A stretch of 64,000 bases of DNA from Actinomadura rudentiformis (GTDB lineage: Bacteria > Actinomycetota > Actinomycetes > Streptosporangiales > Streptosporangiaceae), in the NCBI RefSeq assembly GCF_008923185.1, contig NZ_WBMT01000005.1, forward strand, positions 124,001-188,000, written 5' to 3'. The position numbers and the translations under genes were made by a program. Shown here piece after piece: positions 8,200-16,438 of the stretch. Below the pieces are notes generated by a model. The model searched no databases. It was not told where the DNA came from and saw only the letters and a program-made list of their open reading frames with translations. Position 1 is the stretch's first letter, and the number at the start of each line of letters is the position of its first letter.

Positions 8200-9564
8200 A
8201 TGCTCGTCGCGGGGGTCGACTCGTCCACGCAGTCGACGAAGGTCGTGCTCTGCCGGGCCGAGGACGGTGTGATCGTCGCGTCGGCGTCGGCACCGCATCC
8301 GGACGGCACCGAATGCGATCCCCGGCACTGGTGGGATGCGCTCGGCCAGGCCAGGGAGCTGCTCGAACGCGCGGACGCGGTCGGCGTGGCCGCGCAGCAG
8401 CACGGGATGGTCGCGCTGGACGACGGCGGGGCCGTGGTGAGGCCCGCGTTGCTGTGGAACGACACACGGTCGGCGCCGCAGGCCCTCTCTCTGCGGGAGG
8501 AGTTCGGCGGGCCCCGGGCGTGGGCCGAACGGGTGGGCCTCGTGCCGGTCGCCTCGTTCACCGTGACCAAGCTGCGCTGGATGGCCGAGAACGAGCCGGA
8601 GAACGCGCGGCGCACGGCGGCGGTGCTCCTTCCACACGACTGGCTGACGTGGATGCTCGGCGCCGCCGAATACGTGACCGACCGTGGTGACGCCTCCGGT
8701 ACGGGGTACTGGTCGCCTGCGGGCTATCTGCCGGACCTGGTGCGTGGAGCGCTCGGGCACGAGCCTCAACTGCCGCGGGTCGCGGCGCCCGGCGAGGCGG
8801 TGGGGGAGACCGAGTGGGGTGCCTTGCTCGCGCCGGGTACGGGGGACAACATGGGTGCGGCGCTCGGGCTGGGCTTGCGGGACGGGGACGTGGTGGTGTC
8901 GATCGGGACCTCGGGGACGGCCTTCGCGGTCGCCGAGAAGCCCGCCGCCGACCCGGGCGGCTTCGTGGCCGGCTTCGCCGACGCGACCGGGCGCTACCTG
9001 CCGCTGGTGTGCACGCTCAACGCCGCGCGGGTGCTGTCGTCGGCCGCCGAGCTGATCGGCACGGATCTCGACGGGCTCTCGGCGGCGGCGCTGGCGGCCG
9101 AGCCCGGCGCGGGCGGGCTGACGATGCTTCCGTATCTGGACGGCGAACGGACTCCTGATCGGCCTGACGCGACCGGCGTGCTGACCGGGCTGACCACGGC
9201 GAACGCGACGCGGGAGAACCTCGCGCGGGCCGCGGTCGAGGCGTTGCTGTGCTCGCTGGCCGATGCCGTCGATCATCTTGCCGCCCAGGGGGTACGGCCG
9301 CGCCGCACGTTGCTGATCGGCGGCGGCGCCCGTTCCGAGGCGGTCCGCACGCTGGCCCCCGCGATCTTCGGCACGCCCGTCATCGTTCCCGAGCCCGCCG
9401 AGTACGTGGCGCTCGGCGCCGCCCGGCAGGCCGCCTGGGTGCTGGCCGGAACGGCGGAGCCGCCGGACTGGCCGGAGGCACCCTCGACCCATCACACCGC
9501 CGACCCGTCGGACGCGTCCGACGTCCGGGTCCGGTACGCCGCATTGCGCGACACACCCATCTAA
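8200..9564 (+). CDS. xylB: Xylulokinase
   Basis: This FGGY-family kinase of about 454 residues phosphorylates D-xylulose for entry to the pentose phosphate pathway. The N-terminus [11 protein letters not shown] is the first phosphate-binding motif; [18 protein letters not shown] and the C-terminal [12 protein letters not shown] match xylulokinases. ATG 8200 is preferred over ATG 8194 because GGAG (8190-8193) is 6 bases upstream of 8200 but touches 8194. It forms a two-gene operon with xylA 10 bases downstream and lies directly behind a perfect LacI-type operator. Confidence 0.95.
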   Translation: MLVAGVDSSTQSTKVVLCRAEDGVIVASASAPHPDGTECDPRHWWDALGQARELLERADAVGVAAQQHGMVALDDGGAVVRPALLWNDTRSAPQALSLREEFGGPRAWAERVGLVPVASFTVTKLRWMAENEPENARRTAAVLLPHDWLTWMLGAAEYVTDRGDASGTGYWSPAGYLPDLVRGALGHEPQLPRVAAPGEAVGETEWGALLAPGTGDNMGAALGLGLRDGDVVVSIGTSGTAFAVAEKPAADPGGFVAGFADATGRYLPLVCTLNAARVLSSAAELIGTDLDGLSAAALAAEPGAGGLTMLPYLDGERTPDRPDATGVLTGLTTANATRENLARAAVEALLCSLADAVDHLAAQGVRPRRTLLIGGGARSEAVRTLAPAIFGTPVIVPEPAEYVALGAARQAAWVLAGTAEPPDWPEAPSTHHTADPSDASDVRVRYAALRDTPI

Positions 9565-9574
9565 GGAGAAGCCC

Positions 9575-10732
9575 GTGAACGACTACACACCGCGGCCGGA
9601 GGACAAGTTCTCATTCGGCATCTGGACGGTGGGCTGGCAGGGGGTCGACGTGTTCGGCCCCGGCACCCGTGAGCCGATGCCCGCCGAGCGGGCGGTGCGC
9701 AAGCTGGCCGAGCTCGGCGCGTACGGCGTCAACTTCCACGACAACGACGTCTTCGCCTTCGAGGCGTCGGCGGCCGAACGCGACGAGCGGATCGCGGCCT
9801 TCCGCAAGGCGCTGGACGAGACCGGGCTGGCCGTCACCACGGCCACCACCAACCTCTTCTCGCATCCGATCTTCAAGGACGGCGCGTTCACCTCCAACGA
9901 CCGCGACGTACGGCGTTTCGCGCTGCGCAAGGTGATGGACAATCTCGACCTGGCCGCCGAGCTGGGCGCGGAGATCTATGTGTGCTGGGGTGGCCGGGAG
10001 GGCGCCGAGTCCGGCGCCTCGAAGGACGTCCGGGTCGCTCTGGACCGTTACAAAGAGGCCTTCGACGTCCTCGGGCAGTACGTCTCCGATCAGGGGTACG
10101 CCCTGCGGTTCGCGATCGAGCCCAAGCCGAACGAGCCGCGCGGCGACATCCTGCTGCCGACGGTCGGCCACGCGCTGGCGTTCATCGAACGGCTCGAACG
10201 GCCCGAGCTCGTCGGCGTCAACCCCGAGGTCGGGCACGAGGAGATGGCGGGCCTCAACTACGCGCACGGCCTCGCCCAGGCGTTGTGGCAGGGCAAGCTC
10301 TACCACATCGACCTCAACGGCCAGAACGGCCCGCGCTACGACCAGGACCTGCGCTTCGGCGCGGGCAACGCCCGGGGCGCGTTCTGGGTGGTGGACCTCA
10401 TCGACGGCAGCGACTACGACGGGCCGATCCACTTCGACTTCAAGCCGCCGCGCACCGAGGACGACGAGGGTGTCTGGGAGTCGGCGCGGGCCTGCATGCG
10501 CAACTGGCTGATCCTGCGCGAGAAGGTCCGGGCGTTCCGCGCCGATCCCGAGGTCGCCGACGCGCTGCGCGCCGCGCGGGTGGACGAGCTGGCCACACCG
10601 ACCCTCGGCGACGGGGAAGGCTGGCAGGCGGTCCGCGACTTCACCCCGGACGTGGACGCGCTCGCCGCCCGTGGAGCCGCCTTCGAGCGTCTTGACCAGC
10701 TCGCATTGGAGCACCTCTACGGCGTGCGCTGA
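9575..10732 (+). CDS. xylA: Xylose isomerase
   Basis: This 385-residue enzyme interconverts D-xylose and D-xylulose and is the size of the short actinobacterial class I enzymes. Visible motifs are [10 protein letters not shown] (active-site His region), YVCWGGREG, and [11 protein letters not shown], which contributes metal-binding acidic residues. The start is GTG 9575, with AAGGAG 6 bases upstream. With xylB it gives complete xylose catabolism, fitting a role in taking in the xylose released from xyloglucan and xylan by neighbouring glycosidases. Confidence 0.97.
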   Translation: MNDYTPRPEDKFSFGIWTVGWQGVDVFGPGTREPMPAERAVRKLAELGAYGVNFHDNDVFAFEASAAERDERIAAFRKALDETGLAVTTATTNLFSHPIFKDGAFTSNDRDVRRFALRKVMDNLDLAAELGAEIYVCWGGREGAESGASKDVRVALDRYKEAFDVLGQYVSDQGYALRFAIEPKPNEPRGDILLPTVGHALAFIERLERPELVGVNPEVGHEEMAGLNYAHGLAQALWQGKLYHIDLNGQNGPRYDQDLRFGAGNARGAFWVVDLIDGSDYDGPIHFDFKPPRTEDDEGVWESARACMRNWLILREKVRAFRADPEVADALRAARVDELATPTLGDGEGWQAVRDFTPDVDALAARGAAFERLDQLALEHLYGVR

Positions 10733-10747
10733 CCCCGCGAGCTTGTG

Positions 10748-10795
10748 GGTAAGCGCTTTCTCTCCTAGGCTTCGGTAGGAGGGAAAGCGCTTACC
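10748..10795. promoter_or_regulatory. Twin LacI-type operators forming a long inverted repeat before the Gfo operon
   Basis: Two arms, 10748-10767 and 10776-10795, each begin or end with GGTAAGCGCTTTC and are inverse copies with 19 of 20 bases matching, around an 8-base centre containing CTTCGG. Each arm holds its own AAGCGCTT palindrome, so this looks like two operators facing each other. It lies between xylA and the Gfo/Idh gene. As RNA it could also fold into a strong hairpin and stop xylBA transcription, but no T-tract follows. Confidence 0.7.
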
Positions 10796-10846
10796 AAGCC
10801 TCGGCGCCCCTCGGTGCACTGAGGCGCACGATCCGCGGGAGAGACG

Positions 10847-12010
10847 ATGTCTGCACGTACCATCGGCGTGGTCATGAACGGCGTGACCGGCCGCATGGGC
10901 CACCGCCAGCACCTGGTCCGCTCGGTCCTGGCGATCAACTCGGCGGGCGGCGTCGCCCTCGCGGGCGGCGGGCGGGTGCTGCTGAAGCCCGTGCTCGTCG
11001 GCCGGAACGAGGCGAAGCTCCGCGAGCTGGCCGCCGCCCATGACATCGACGACTGGACGACCGACCTCGGTGCGGCGCTCGCCGACCCCGCCAACGAGAT
11101 CTACTTCGACGCGCAGGTCACCTCCGCCCGCGTCGGCGCCGTCGTCCAGGCGATCGAGGCAGGCAAGCACGTCTACGCGGAGAAGCCGACGGCCGAATCG
11201 CTGGAGGACGCGATCACTGTGACCAAGGTGGCGCGGGCGGCCGGCGTGAAGAACGGCGTCGTCCAGGACAAGCTCTTCCTGCCCGGTCTGCGCAAGCTGC
11301 GGCGCCTGGTCGAGGGCGGATTCTTCGGCGAGATCCTGTCGGTGCGGGGCGAGTTCGGCTACTGGGTCTTCGAGGGCGACTGGCAGGACGCGCAGCGGCC
11401 GAGCTGGAACTACCGTGCGGCCGACGGCGGCGGCATCGTGCTGGACATGTTCCCGCACTGGCACTACGTCATGGAGAACCTCTTCGGCACCGTGGAGGCC
11501 GTGACCGCCCGCGCGGTGACCCACGTGCCGCGGCGGTGGGACGAGGCCGGCGAGCCCTACGAGGCCACGGCCGACGACGCGGCGTACGGCATCTTCGAGC
11601 TCTCCGGCGGCATCGTCGCGCAGATCAACTCGTCGTGGGCGACCCGCGTCTTCCGCGACGAGCTGGTGGAGTTCCAGGTGGACGGCACCGAGGGCAGCGC
11701 CGTCGCCGGCCTGCGCCGCTGCCGTGTCCAGCACCGTTCGATGACGCCCAAGCCCGTCTGGAATCCCGACCTGCCCGCCACCGAACCGTTCCGCGGCCAG
11801 TGGCAGGAGGTGCCCGACAACGCCGAGTTCGACAACGGTTTCAAGGTCCAGTGGGAGATGTTCATCCGGCACGTCGTGGAGGACGCGCCCTTCCCGTACG
11901 ACTTCGCCGCGGGCGCGCGCGGCGTGCAGCTCGCCGAGGCGGGCCTGCTCTCGTCCGCCGAGGGGCGCCGCGTGGAGCTCACCCCGATCGACTTCGGCAC
12001 GGAGGCATGA
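10847..12010 (+). CDS. Gfo/Idh/MocA-family sugar oxidoreductase
   Basis: This 387-residue NAD(P)-dependent dehydrogenase has an N-terminal Rossmann fold (GVVMNGVTGRMG near residues 6-17), the family lysine motif YAEKPTAES near residue 112, and the C-terminal beta-sheet domain with HWHYVMENLFG. The family oxidises sugars or sugar derivatives. ATG 10847 follows GGGAGAG. It heads a three-gene operon with a DUF993 protein (overlapping) and a sugar isomerase/epimerase. The substrate is unknown. Confidence 0.9.
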   Translation: MSARTIGVVMNGVTGRMGHRQHLVRSVLAINSAGGVALAGGGRVLLKPVLVGRNEAKLRELAAAHDIDDWTTDLGAALADPANEIYFDAQVTSARVGAVVQAIEAGKHVYAEKPTAESLEDAITVTKVARAAGVKNGVVQDKLFLPGLRKLRRLVEGGFFGEILSVRGEFGYWVFEGDWQDAQRPSWNYRAADGGGIVLDMFPHWHYVMENLFGTVEAVTARAVTHVPRRWDEAGEPYEATADDAAYGIFELSGGIVAQINSSWATRVFRDELVEFQVDGTEGSAVAGLRRCRVQHRSMTPKPVWNPDLPATEPFRGQWQEVPDNAEFDNGFKVQWEMFIRHVVEDAPFPYDFAAGARGVQLAEAGLLSSAEGRRVELTPIDFGTEA

Positions 12011-13221
12011 TGATTTCACGCGAACATCGCCGGCCACGCCGCACGACGGTGTCGACACCGGCGGCCAAGGGGCGCGGGCTCCGGCTTCCCACGGCCGAGG
12101 GCGGCCTGGAGGAGTACGTGACCGCCGAGCCGCGCGCCTGGGAGCACCAGGGCGCGCAGCCTGCGCGGCGCATCGCCTACGCGGCCGCGCACGTCGTGGC
12201 CGACCCCCTCGCCGACAACGGCCCTGGCATGCCCGCCACCGTCGACTGGGACGCCACGCTGCGGTTCCGGCGGCACCTGTGGTCGTATGGGCTGCGCGTC
12301 GCCGACGCCATGGACACCGCCCAGCGCAACATGGGGCTGGACTGGCCGGCCACCCAGGAGCTGATCCGCCGGAGCGCGGCGGAGGCCAAGCACTTCGGGG
12401 AGCCGTCCGAGCTGGTCTCCTGCGGGGCGGGCACCGACCATGCCCCGGACGCCGCCACCCTCGACGCCGTCACCGCCGCGTACGAGGAACAGCTCGCCAC
12501 GGTCCGGGACGCGGGCGCCGGGGTGATCATCATGGCCAGCCGCCAGCTGGCGCGGGTCGCCCGCGGGCCGGAGGACTACCAGGAGGTGTACGGGCGGCTC
12601 CTCAGGCAGGCCGACCGGCCGGTGATCCTGCACTGGCTGGGGGAGATGTTCGACCCCAACCTCGCCGGTTACTGGGGTTCCCCGGACCTGGACGAGGCGT
12701 GCGAGCACTTCCTCGACCTGGCCCGCGCGCACGCGGACAAGATCGATGGGGTGAAGGTGTCGCTGCTGGACGCCGACCGGGAAGTGCGGCTGCGGGCCGC
12801 GCTGCCCGAGGGGGTCCGGCTCTACACCGGCGACGACTTCAACTACCCCGAGCTCATCGCGGGCGGCAGCGACGCGCTGCTCGGCATCTTCGACGCGATC
12901 GCCCCCGCGGCCGCCGTGGCGCTGCGCGCGCTCGACGCGGGCCGCACCGACCTCTACGAGGAGGCCTTCGGGCCCACCGTGCCGCTGGCCCGCAAGATCT
13001 TCGAGGCGCCGACGTACCACTACAAGACCGGCATCGTCTTCCTGGCCTGGCTGAACGGCCACCAGGAGGCGTTCTCGATGGTCAACGGAGCGCAGAGCGC
13101 CCGGTCGATCACGCACCTCGCCGAGGTGTTCAAGCTTGCGGACGCCGCGAGTCTCCTGGCCGATCCGGAGCTCGCGGTGGCCCGCATGAGCGCCCTTCTC
13201 ATGACGTACGGGGTGGAGTAA
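12007..13221 (+). CDS. DUF993-family protein (dihydrodipicolinate synthase-like barrel)
   Basis: This protein of about 404 residues belongs to the DUF993 group, which shares the TIM-barrel fold of class I aldolases such as DapA/NanA. The stretches GVIIMASRQLARVA, VILHWLGEMFDP and DGVKVSLLD are characteristic; the Lys in the last could be the Schiff-base residue, by inference. ATG 12007 overlaps the upstream stop; ATG 12010 is a second option with better spacing from GGAGG 12001-12005. Its own stop overlaps the next start by one base. Possible role: retro-aldol cleavage of an oxidised sugar. Confidence 0.82.
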   Translation: MMISREHRRPRRTTVSTPAAKGRGLRLPTAEGGLEEYVTAEPRAWEHQGAQPARRIAYAAAHVVADPLADNGPGMPATVDWDATLRFRRHLWSYGLRVADAMDTAQRNMGLDWPATQELIRRSAAEAKHFGEPSELVSCGAGTDHAPDAATLDAVTAAYEEQLATVRDAGAGVIIMASRQLARVARGPEDYQEVYGRLLRQADRPVILHWLGEMFDPNLAGYWGSPDLDEACEHFLDLARAHADKIDGVKVSLLDADREVRLRAALPEGVRLYTGDDFNYPELIAGGSDALLGIFDAIAPAAAVALRALDAGRTDLYEEAFGPTVPLARKIFEAPTYHYKTGIVFLAWLNGHQEAFSMVNGAQSARSITHLAEVFKLADAASLLADPELAVARMSALLMTYGVE

Positions 13222-14057
13222 TGAACAGGCTGTCGCTCAACCAGTGGACGACCCGCCGCTGGTCGGTGCCGGAGGCGGTGGAGGGCTGCCGCAAGCACGG
13301 CATCGAGGCGATCGGGCTCTGGCGGGAGCCCGTCGCCGAGTACGGGCTGGCCGAAACCGTCCGGCTCGTCCGGGACGCGGGCCTGCGCGTCTCGTCGCTG
13401 TGCCGCGGGGGATTCTTCACGGGCGGAACCTGGCTGCGCGACAACCGGGCGGCGATCGACGAGGCGGCGGAGCTGGACGCGGCGTGCCTGGTGCTCGTCG
13501 TGGGCGGGCTGCCCGGCGTGGTGCCGGGCGAGCCGCCCGGGCTCCGCACGTCCCGGGACCTCGCTGCCGCCCGGACCCACGTCGCCGAGGCACTGGAGTC
13601 GCTGGTGCCGTACGCGGAGGAACGGGGCGTACGGCTCGCGCTGGAGCCCCTGCATCCGATGTACTGCGCGGACCGGGCGGTGCTGTCCACGCTGAAACAG
13701 GCGCTGGACCTCGCCGAGCCCTACCCGGCCGAACGGGTCGGGGTCGTCGTGGACACGTTCCACGTCTGGTGGGATCCCGAGGTCTTCGACCAGATCGCCC
13801 GGGCAGGCGACCGGATCGCGAGCTACCAGGTCTGCGACCAGCTCACCCCGCTGCCCGCGGACGTCCTGCTCGCCCGCGCCATGATGGGCGACGGCGTCAT
13901 CGACTTCGCGCCGCTCTCCGCGGCGGTGGCCGCCGCGGGTTACACCGGCGACATCGAGGTCGAGATCTTCAATGCCGACGTCTGGGCCGCCGACCCCGAT
14001 GGTGTGGTGGAGACCATGAAGCGCCGCTACGCCGAACTCGTCCTGCCCCAGGACTGA
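13221..14057 (+). CDS. Sugar phosphate isomerase/epimerase family protein
   Basis: This 278-residue AP-endonuclease-2-like TIM barrel resembles xylose isomerase-like sugar isomerases. RLALEPLHPMY, GVVVDTFHVWWDP and GDIEVEIF supply the usual Glu, Asp/His and Glu metal-ligand positions. It overlaps the upstream stop by one base (TAATG). It probably isomerises or epimerises the sugar intermediate handled by the two upstream genes. Its end abuts the LacI gene on the opposite strand with no gap. Confidence 0.87.
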   Translation: MNRLSLNQWTTRRWSVPEAVEGCRKHGIEAIGLWREPVAEYGLAETVRLVRDAGLRVSSLCRGGFFTGGTWLRDNRAAIDEAAELDAACLVLVVGGLPGVVPGEPPGLRTSRDLAAARTHVAEALESLVPYAEERGVRLALEPLHPMYCADRAVLSTLKQALDLAEPYPAERVGVVVDTFHVWWDPEVFDQIARAGDRIASYQVCDQLTPLPADVLLARAMMGDGVIDFAPLSAAVAAAGYTGDIEVEIFNADVWAADPDGVVETMKRRYAELVLPQD

Positions 14058-15062
14058 TCAGAGCGGCTGGGTGCTGGCGCGCAGCACGACCTCGCCCTCG
14101 ATGCGCTCGGTGGCGGGGTCGCTCTTGTCACCGAGCGCGAGCTCCAGCGCCCGTTCGCCCATCTCGGCCAGCGGCAGGCGGACCGTGGTCAGCGCCGGCA
14201 CCTGGTCGCGCAGGGTGGCGATGTCGTCGAAGCCGGCGACCGACAGGGCACCGGGGACGTCCACGCCCCGCTCGCGCAGCGCGGCCAGGGCGCCGACCGC
14301 CATCACGTCGTTGACCGCGAAGGTGCAGGTGACGTCGTCCAGGCCGGCGTCGACGAGTGCGTTGGCGGCGTCGTACCCGCCATCCCGGTCGAAGCCGCCG
14401 GGGACCACTCGCGGCGCCGGGAGGCCGAGCTCGGCGAGCGCGTCGGCGAACCCTCCCACCCGGTCGGTGGCGGTGAGCAGCTCCGGCGGGCCGCCGAGGA
14501 CGGCGAACGACCGGTGTCCGAGGTCGGCGAGCGCGCGCGCCAGCGCCGCAGCGCCCTCGCGGTTCGCCGGGGCCACCGTGTTGACGCCGAGCAGATCCTG
14601 CCCGATGCACGAGACACGTCCGCCGCCCTCGCGATAGCGGTCGAGCTCGGCGGAGAGCCGCCCGGTGACGGCCTCGTCGGAGATGCGTGATCCGGCCAGC
14701 ACGATCGCCCTGACCCGCTGCGTGCGCAGGGTGGAGACCAGCTGCATCTCCCGCCGGGGGTCGCGGTGCGTGGCACCGATCATCACGGTCAGGCCGTGCC
14801 GGTCGGCGGCCCGCATCGCGCCCTCGGCCAGGGCGGCGAAGTAGGGGTCGGTGAGGGCGTGCACGATCAGCCCGATGACGTTGCTGGAGCCGCGGGCCAG
14901 GGTCTGCGCGGTGACGTCGGCCTCGTAGCCGAGCTCCGCGGCGGACGCCTCGACCCGTTGCCGCAACTCGGCCCCGACCTGCCGGTTGCTGCCGTTCAGT
15001 ACGCGTGAGGCGGTGGCGAGGGATACCCCCGCGTGCCGCGCCACGTCCTCGAGCGTGATCAC
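14058..15062 (-). CDS. LacI-family transcriptional regulator of the Gfo/DUF993 region
   Basis: This 334-residue repressor has the standard layout: LacI helix-turn-helix and hinge (TLEDVARHAGVSLATASRVL, residues 3-22) and a periplasmic-binding-protein-like sensor domain with AVNDVMAVGAL and VAGFDDIATLRD. The start is GTG 15062, preceded by a GGGGGG stretch. It is convergent with the Gfo operon, which has twin GGTAAGCGCTTTC operators, and a degenerate copy lies just upstream of its own start, so it is the best candidate for that operator class, including the PL3/SGNH site. The effector is unknown. Confidence 0.92.
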   Translation of the reverse strand: MITLEDVARHAGVSLATASRVLNGSNRQVGAELRQRVEASAAELGYEADVTAQTLARGSSNVIGLIVHALTDPYFAALAEGAMRAADRHGLTVMIGATHRDPRREMQLVSTLRTQRVRAIVLAGSRISDEAVTGRLSAELDRYREGGGRVSCIGQDLLGVNTVAPANREGAAALARALADLGHRSFAVLGGPPELLTATDRVGGFADALAELGLPAPRVVPGGFDRDGGYDAANALVDAGLDDVTCTFAVNDVMAVGALAALRERGVDVPGALSVAGFDDIATLRDQVPALTTVRLPLAEMGERALELALGDKSDPATERIEGEVVLRASTQPL

Positions 15063-15082
15063 TGGTTCCCCCCGGCCCCTTG

Positions 15083-15094
15083 GAAGGCGCTTTC
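15083..15094. promoter_or_regulatory. Degenerate LacI-type operator upstream of the LacI gene
   Basis: GAAGGCGCTTTC is a near-palindrome (10 of 12 symmetric positions) differing in one base from the arm core GTAAGCGCTTTC when aligned on GCGCTTTC. It lies 21 bases upstream of the GTG start of the divergent LacI gene, a natural autoregulatory place. Weak evidence alone. Confidence 0.45.
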
Positions 15095-15141
15095 ACGGTC
15101 ATGGTGCCGTAATGGCCGGTCACGGCTCAACTCGTGACCCC

Positions 15142-15175
15142 GCCGGTGAAAGGACTGAGCCGGTGAAAGGACTGA
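15142..15175. repeat. Perfect tandem 17-bp direct repeat upstream of the LPMO gene
   Basis: GCCGGTGAAAGGACTGA occurs twice head to tail (15142-15158 and 15159-15175), followed by AAAGG. Downstream, at 15189-15205, is the inverted repeat ACCCGG-GAGTG-CCGGGT. Both elements lie in the 192-base gap between the LacI gene and the LPMO, where the LPMO promoter must be, so they may be activator or repressor sites. No member of the four palindromic operator classes is seen directly before the LPMO. Confidence 0.6.
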
Positions 15176-15254
15176 AAGGCCCGTTCACACCCGGGAGTGC
15201 CGGGTTTACCGTCCGGGGCGAGAGATCGATCCAGGGGCCGCGACAGAGGAGGAC

Positions 15255-16307
15255 ATGGTGAGACTGCGGCGACGGACCGCGTGCGCCGTCGGATTGGCGG
15301 CCCTGCTGGGGCTCGGGCTGAGCCCCGCGCCGGCATCGGCGCACGGCGCGATGATGATGGCCGGCAGCCGGACGTACCTGTGCTGGAAGGACGGCCTCAG
15401 CCCGACGGGTGAGATCAAGCCCAACAACCCGGCCTGCAAGGCGGCGGTGGCGCAGAGCGGCACCACCTCCCTCTACAACTGGTTCGCCGTGCTGCGTTCG
15501 GACGGCGCGGGACGCACGCGCGGGTTCATCCCGGACGGGAAGCTGTGCAGCGGCGACGCCAAGGTCTACGACTTCGGCGGGTACGACCTGGCCCGCGACG
15601 ACTGGCCGCTCACCCACCTGACCTCCGGCAAGGAGATCCAGTTCCGGTACAACAAGTGGGCGGCCCACCCCGGCTCGTTCCGCCTCTACATCACCAAGGA
15701 CAGCTGGAGCCCGACCCGGGCGCTGACCTGGAACGACCTGGAAGAGCAGCCGTTCGACACCGTCACCGACCCCCCGAGCGTCGGCTCGCCCGGCAACGAG
15801 GCCTCCTACTACTACTGGAACGCTCAACTGCCGTCGGGCAAGAGCGGCCGGCACCTCATCTACTCGGTGTGGCAGCGCTCCGACAGCGCGGAGACCTTCT
15901 ACAACTGCTCCGACGTCGTCTTCGACGGAGGGAACGGCGAAGTGACCGGCGTCGGCCCCGGGACCGGCCCGACACCCACCACGACGCCCACGCAGCAGCC
16001 CGGCGCGGTGTGCAGGGCGGAGCAGAGGACGATCAGTTCCTGGAACGGCGGCCACCAGGGAGAGGTGAAGGTGACCAACACCGGCACCGTCCCGTTCGGC
16101 GGCTGGGCCGTGCACTGGACGTTCGCCGGAGGCGAGACCGTCGACACCCTCTGGAGCGGCACCCACACACAGACCGGGGCGGATGTGGAGGTCAAGAACG
16201 CCACCTGGAACGGCGCTCTCCCGGTCGGCGGCTCCACCACGTTCGGCTACGTGGTCAGGTCCTCGGGAGCAGCCAGCGAGATCACTCCTCACTGCATGAC
16301 GTCCTGA
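15255..16307 (+). CDS. AA10 lytic polysaccharide monooxygenase with C-terminal CBM2
   Basis: This 350-residue secreted copper enzyme oxidatively cleaves crystalline polysaccharide. The signal peptide (1-29) ends ASA before His30, which becomes the mature N-terminal copper ligand; His138 in WAAHPG is the second copper-brace His. The mature start HGAMMMAGSRTYLC and the end SCSDVVFDGGNGEVTG-like region closely resemble the C1-oxidising cellulose-active LPMO10C of Streptomyces. Residues 226-250 are a Pro/Thr linker, and residues 253-347 a CBM2 with the three expected cellulose-face Trp (SSW, TLW, ATW). GAGGAGG precedes ATG 15255. A terminator follows. Confidence 0.95.
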   Translation: MVRLRRRTACAVGLAALLGLGLSPAPASAHGAMMMAGSRTYLCWKDGLSPTGEIKPNNPACKAAVAQSGTTSLYNWFAVLRSDGAGRTRGFIPDGKLCSGDAKVYDFGGYDLARDDWPLTHLTSGKEIQFRYNKWAAHPGSFRLYITKDSWSPTRALTWNDLEEQPFDTVTDPPSVGSPGNEASYYYWNAQLPSGKSGRHLIYSVWQRSDSAETFYNCSDVVFDGGNGEVTGVGPGTGPTPTTTPTQQPGAVCRAEQRTISSWNGGHQGEVKVTNTGTVPFGGWAVHWTFAGGETVDTLWSGTHTQTGADVEVKNATWNGALPVGGSTTFGYVVRSSGAASEITPHCMTS

Positions 16308-16327
16308 CCGTTGACGTCTGCCCCTTT

Positions 16328-16361
16328 CCGAGGGCACGCGGCGCCTCCCGCGTGCCCTCGG
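16328..16361. terminator. Hairpin terminator after the LPMO gene
   Basis: CCGAGGGCACGCGG (16328-16341) pairs perfectly with CCGCGTGCCCTCGG (16348-16361) across a 6-base loop. It sits 21 bases after the LPMO stop and separates it from the kinase gene, so the kinase is probably transcribed from its own promoter in the remaining 77 bases. Confidence 0.75.
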
Positions 16362-16438
16362 TCCCGTTCCGAAAGATCGAAGATCGGAGATCGGCGAACT
16401 GCGGATGAGCCCCCGTGCGCCGGGCATAAGGTCCCCGT

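Noticed and set aside
10748..10795. Calling the long inverted repeat simply a terminator of xylBA
   Set aside because: There is no T-tract, and each arm holds a complete LacI-type palindrome also found before other genes, so an operator role is better supported; termination remains possible.
9611..12058. An 815-codon antisense open frame across xylA and the Gfo gene
   Set aside because: It is a shadow frame; both sense genes have strong family motifs and ribosome binding sites.
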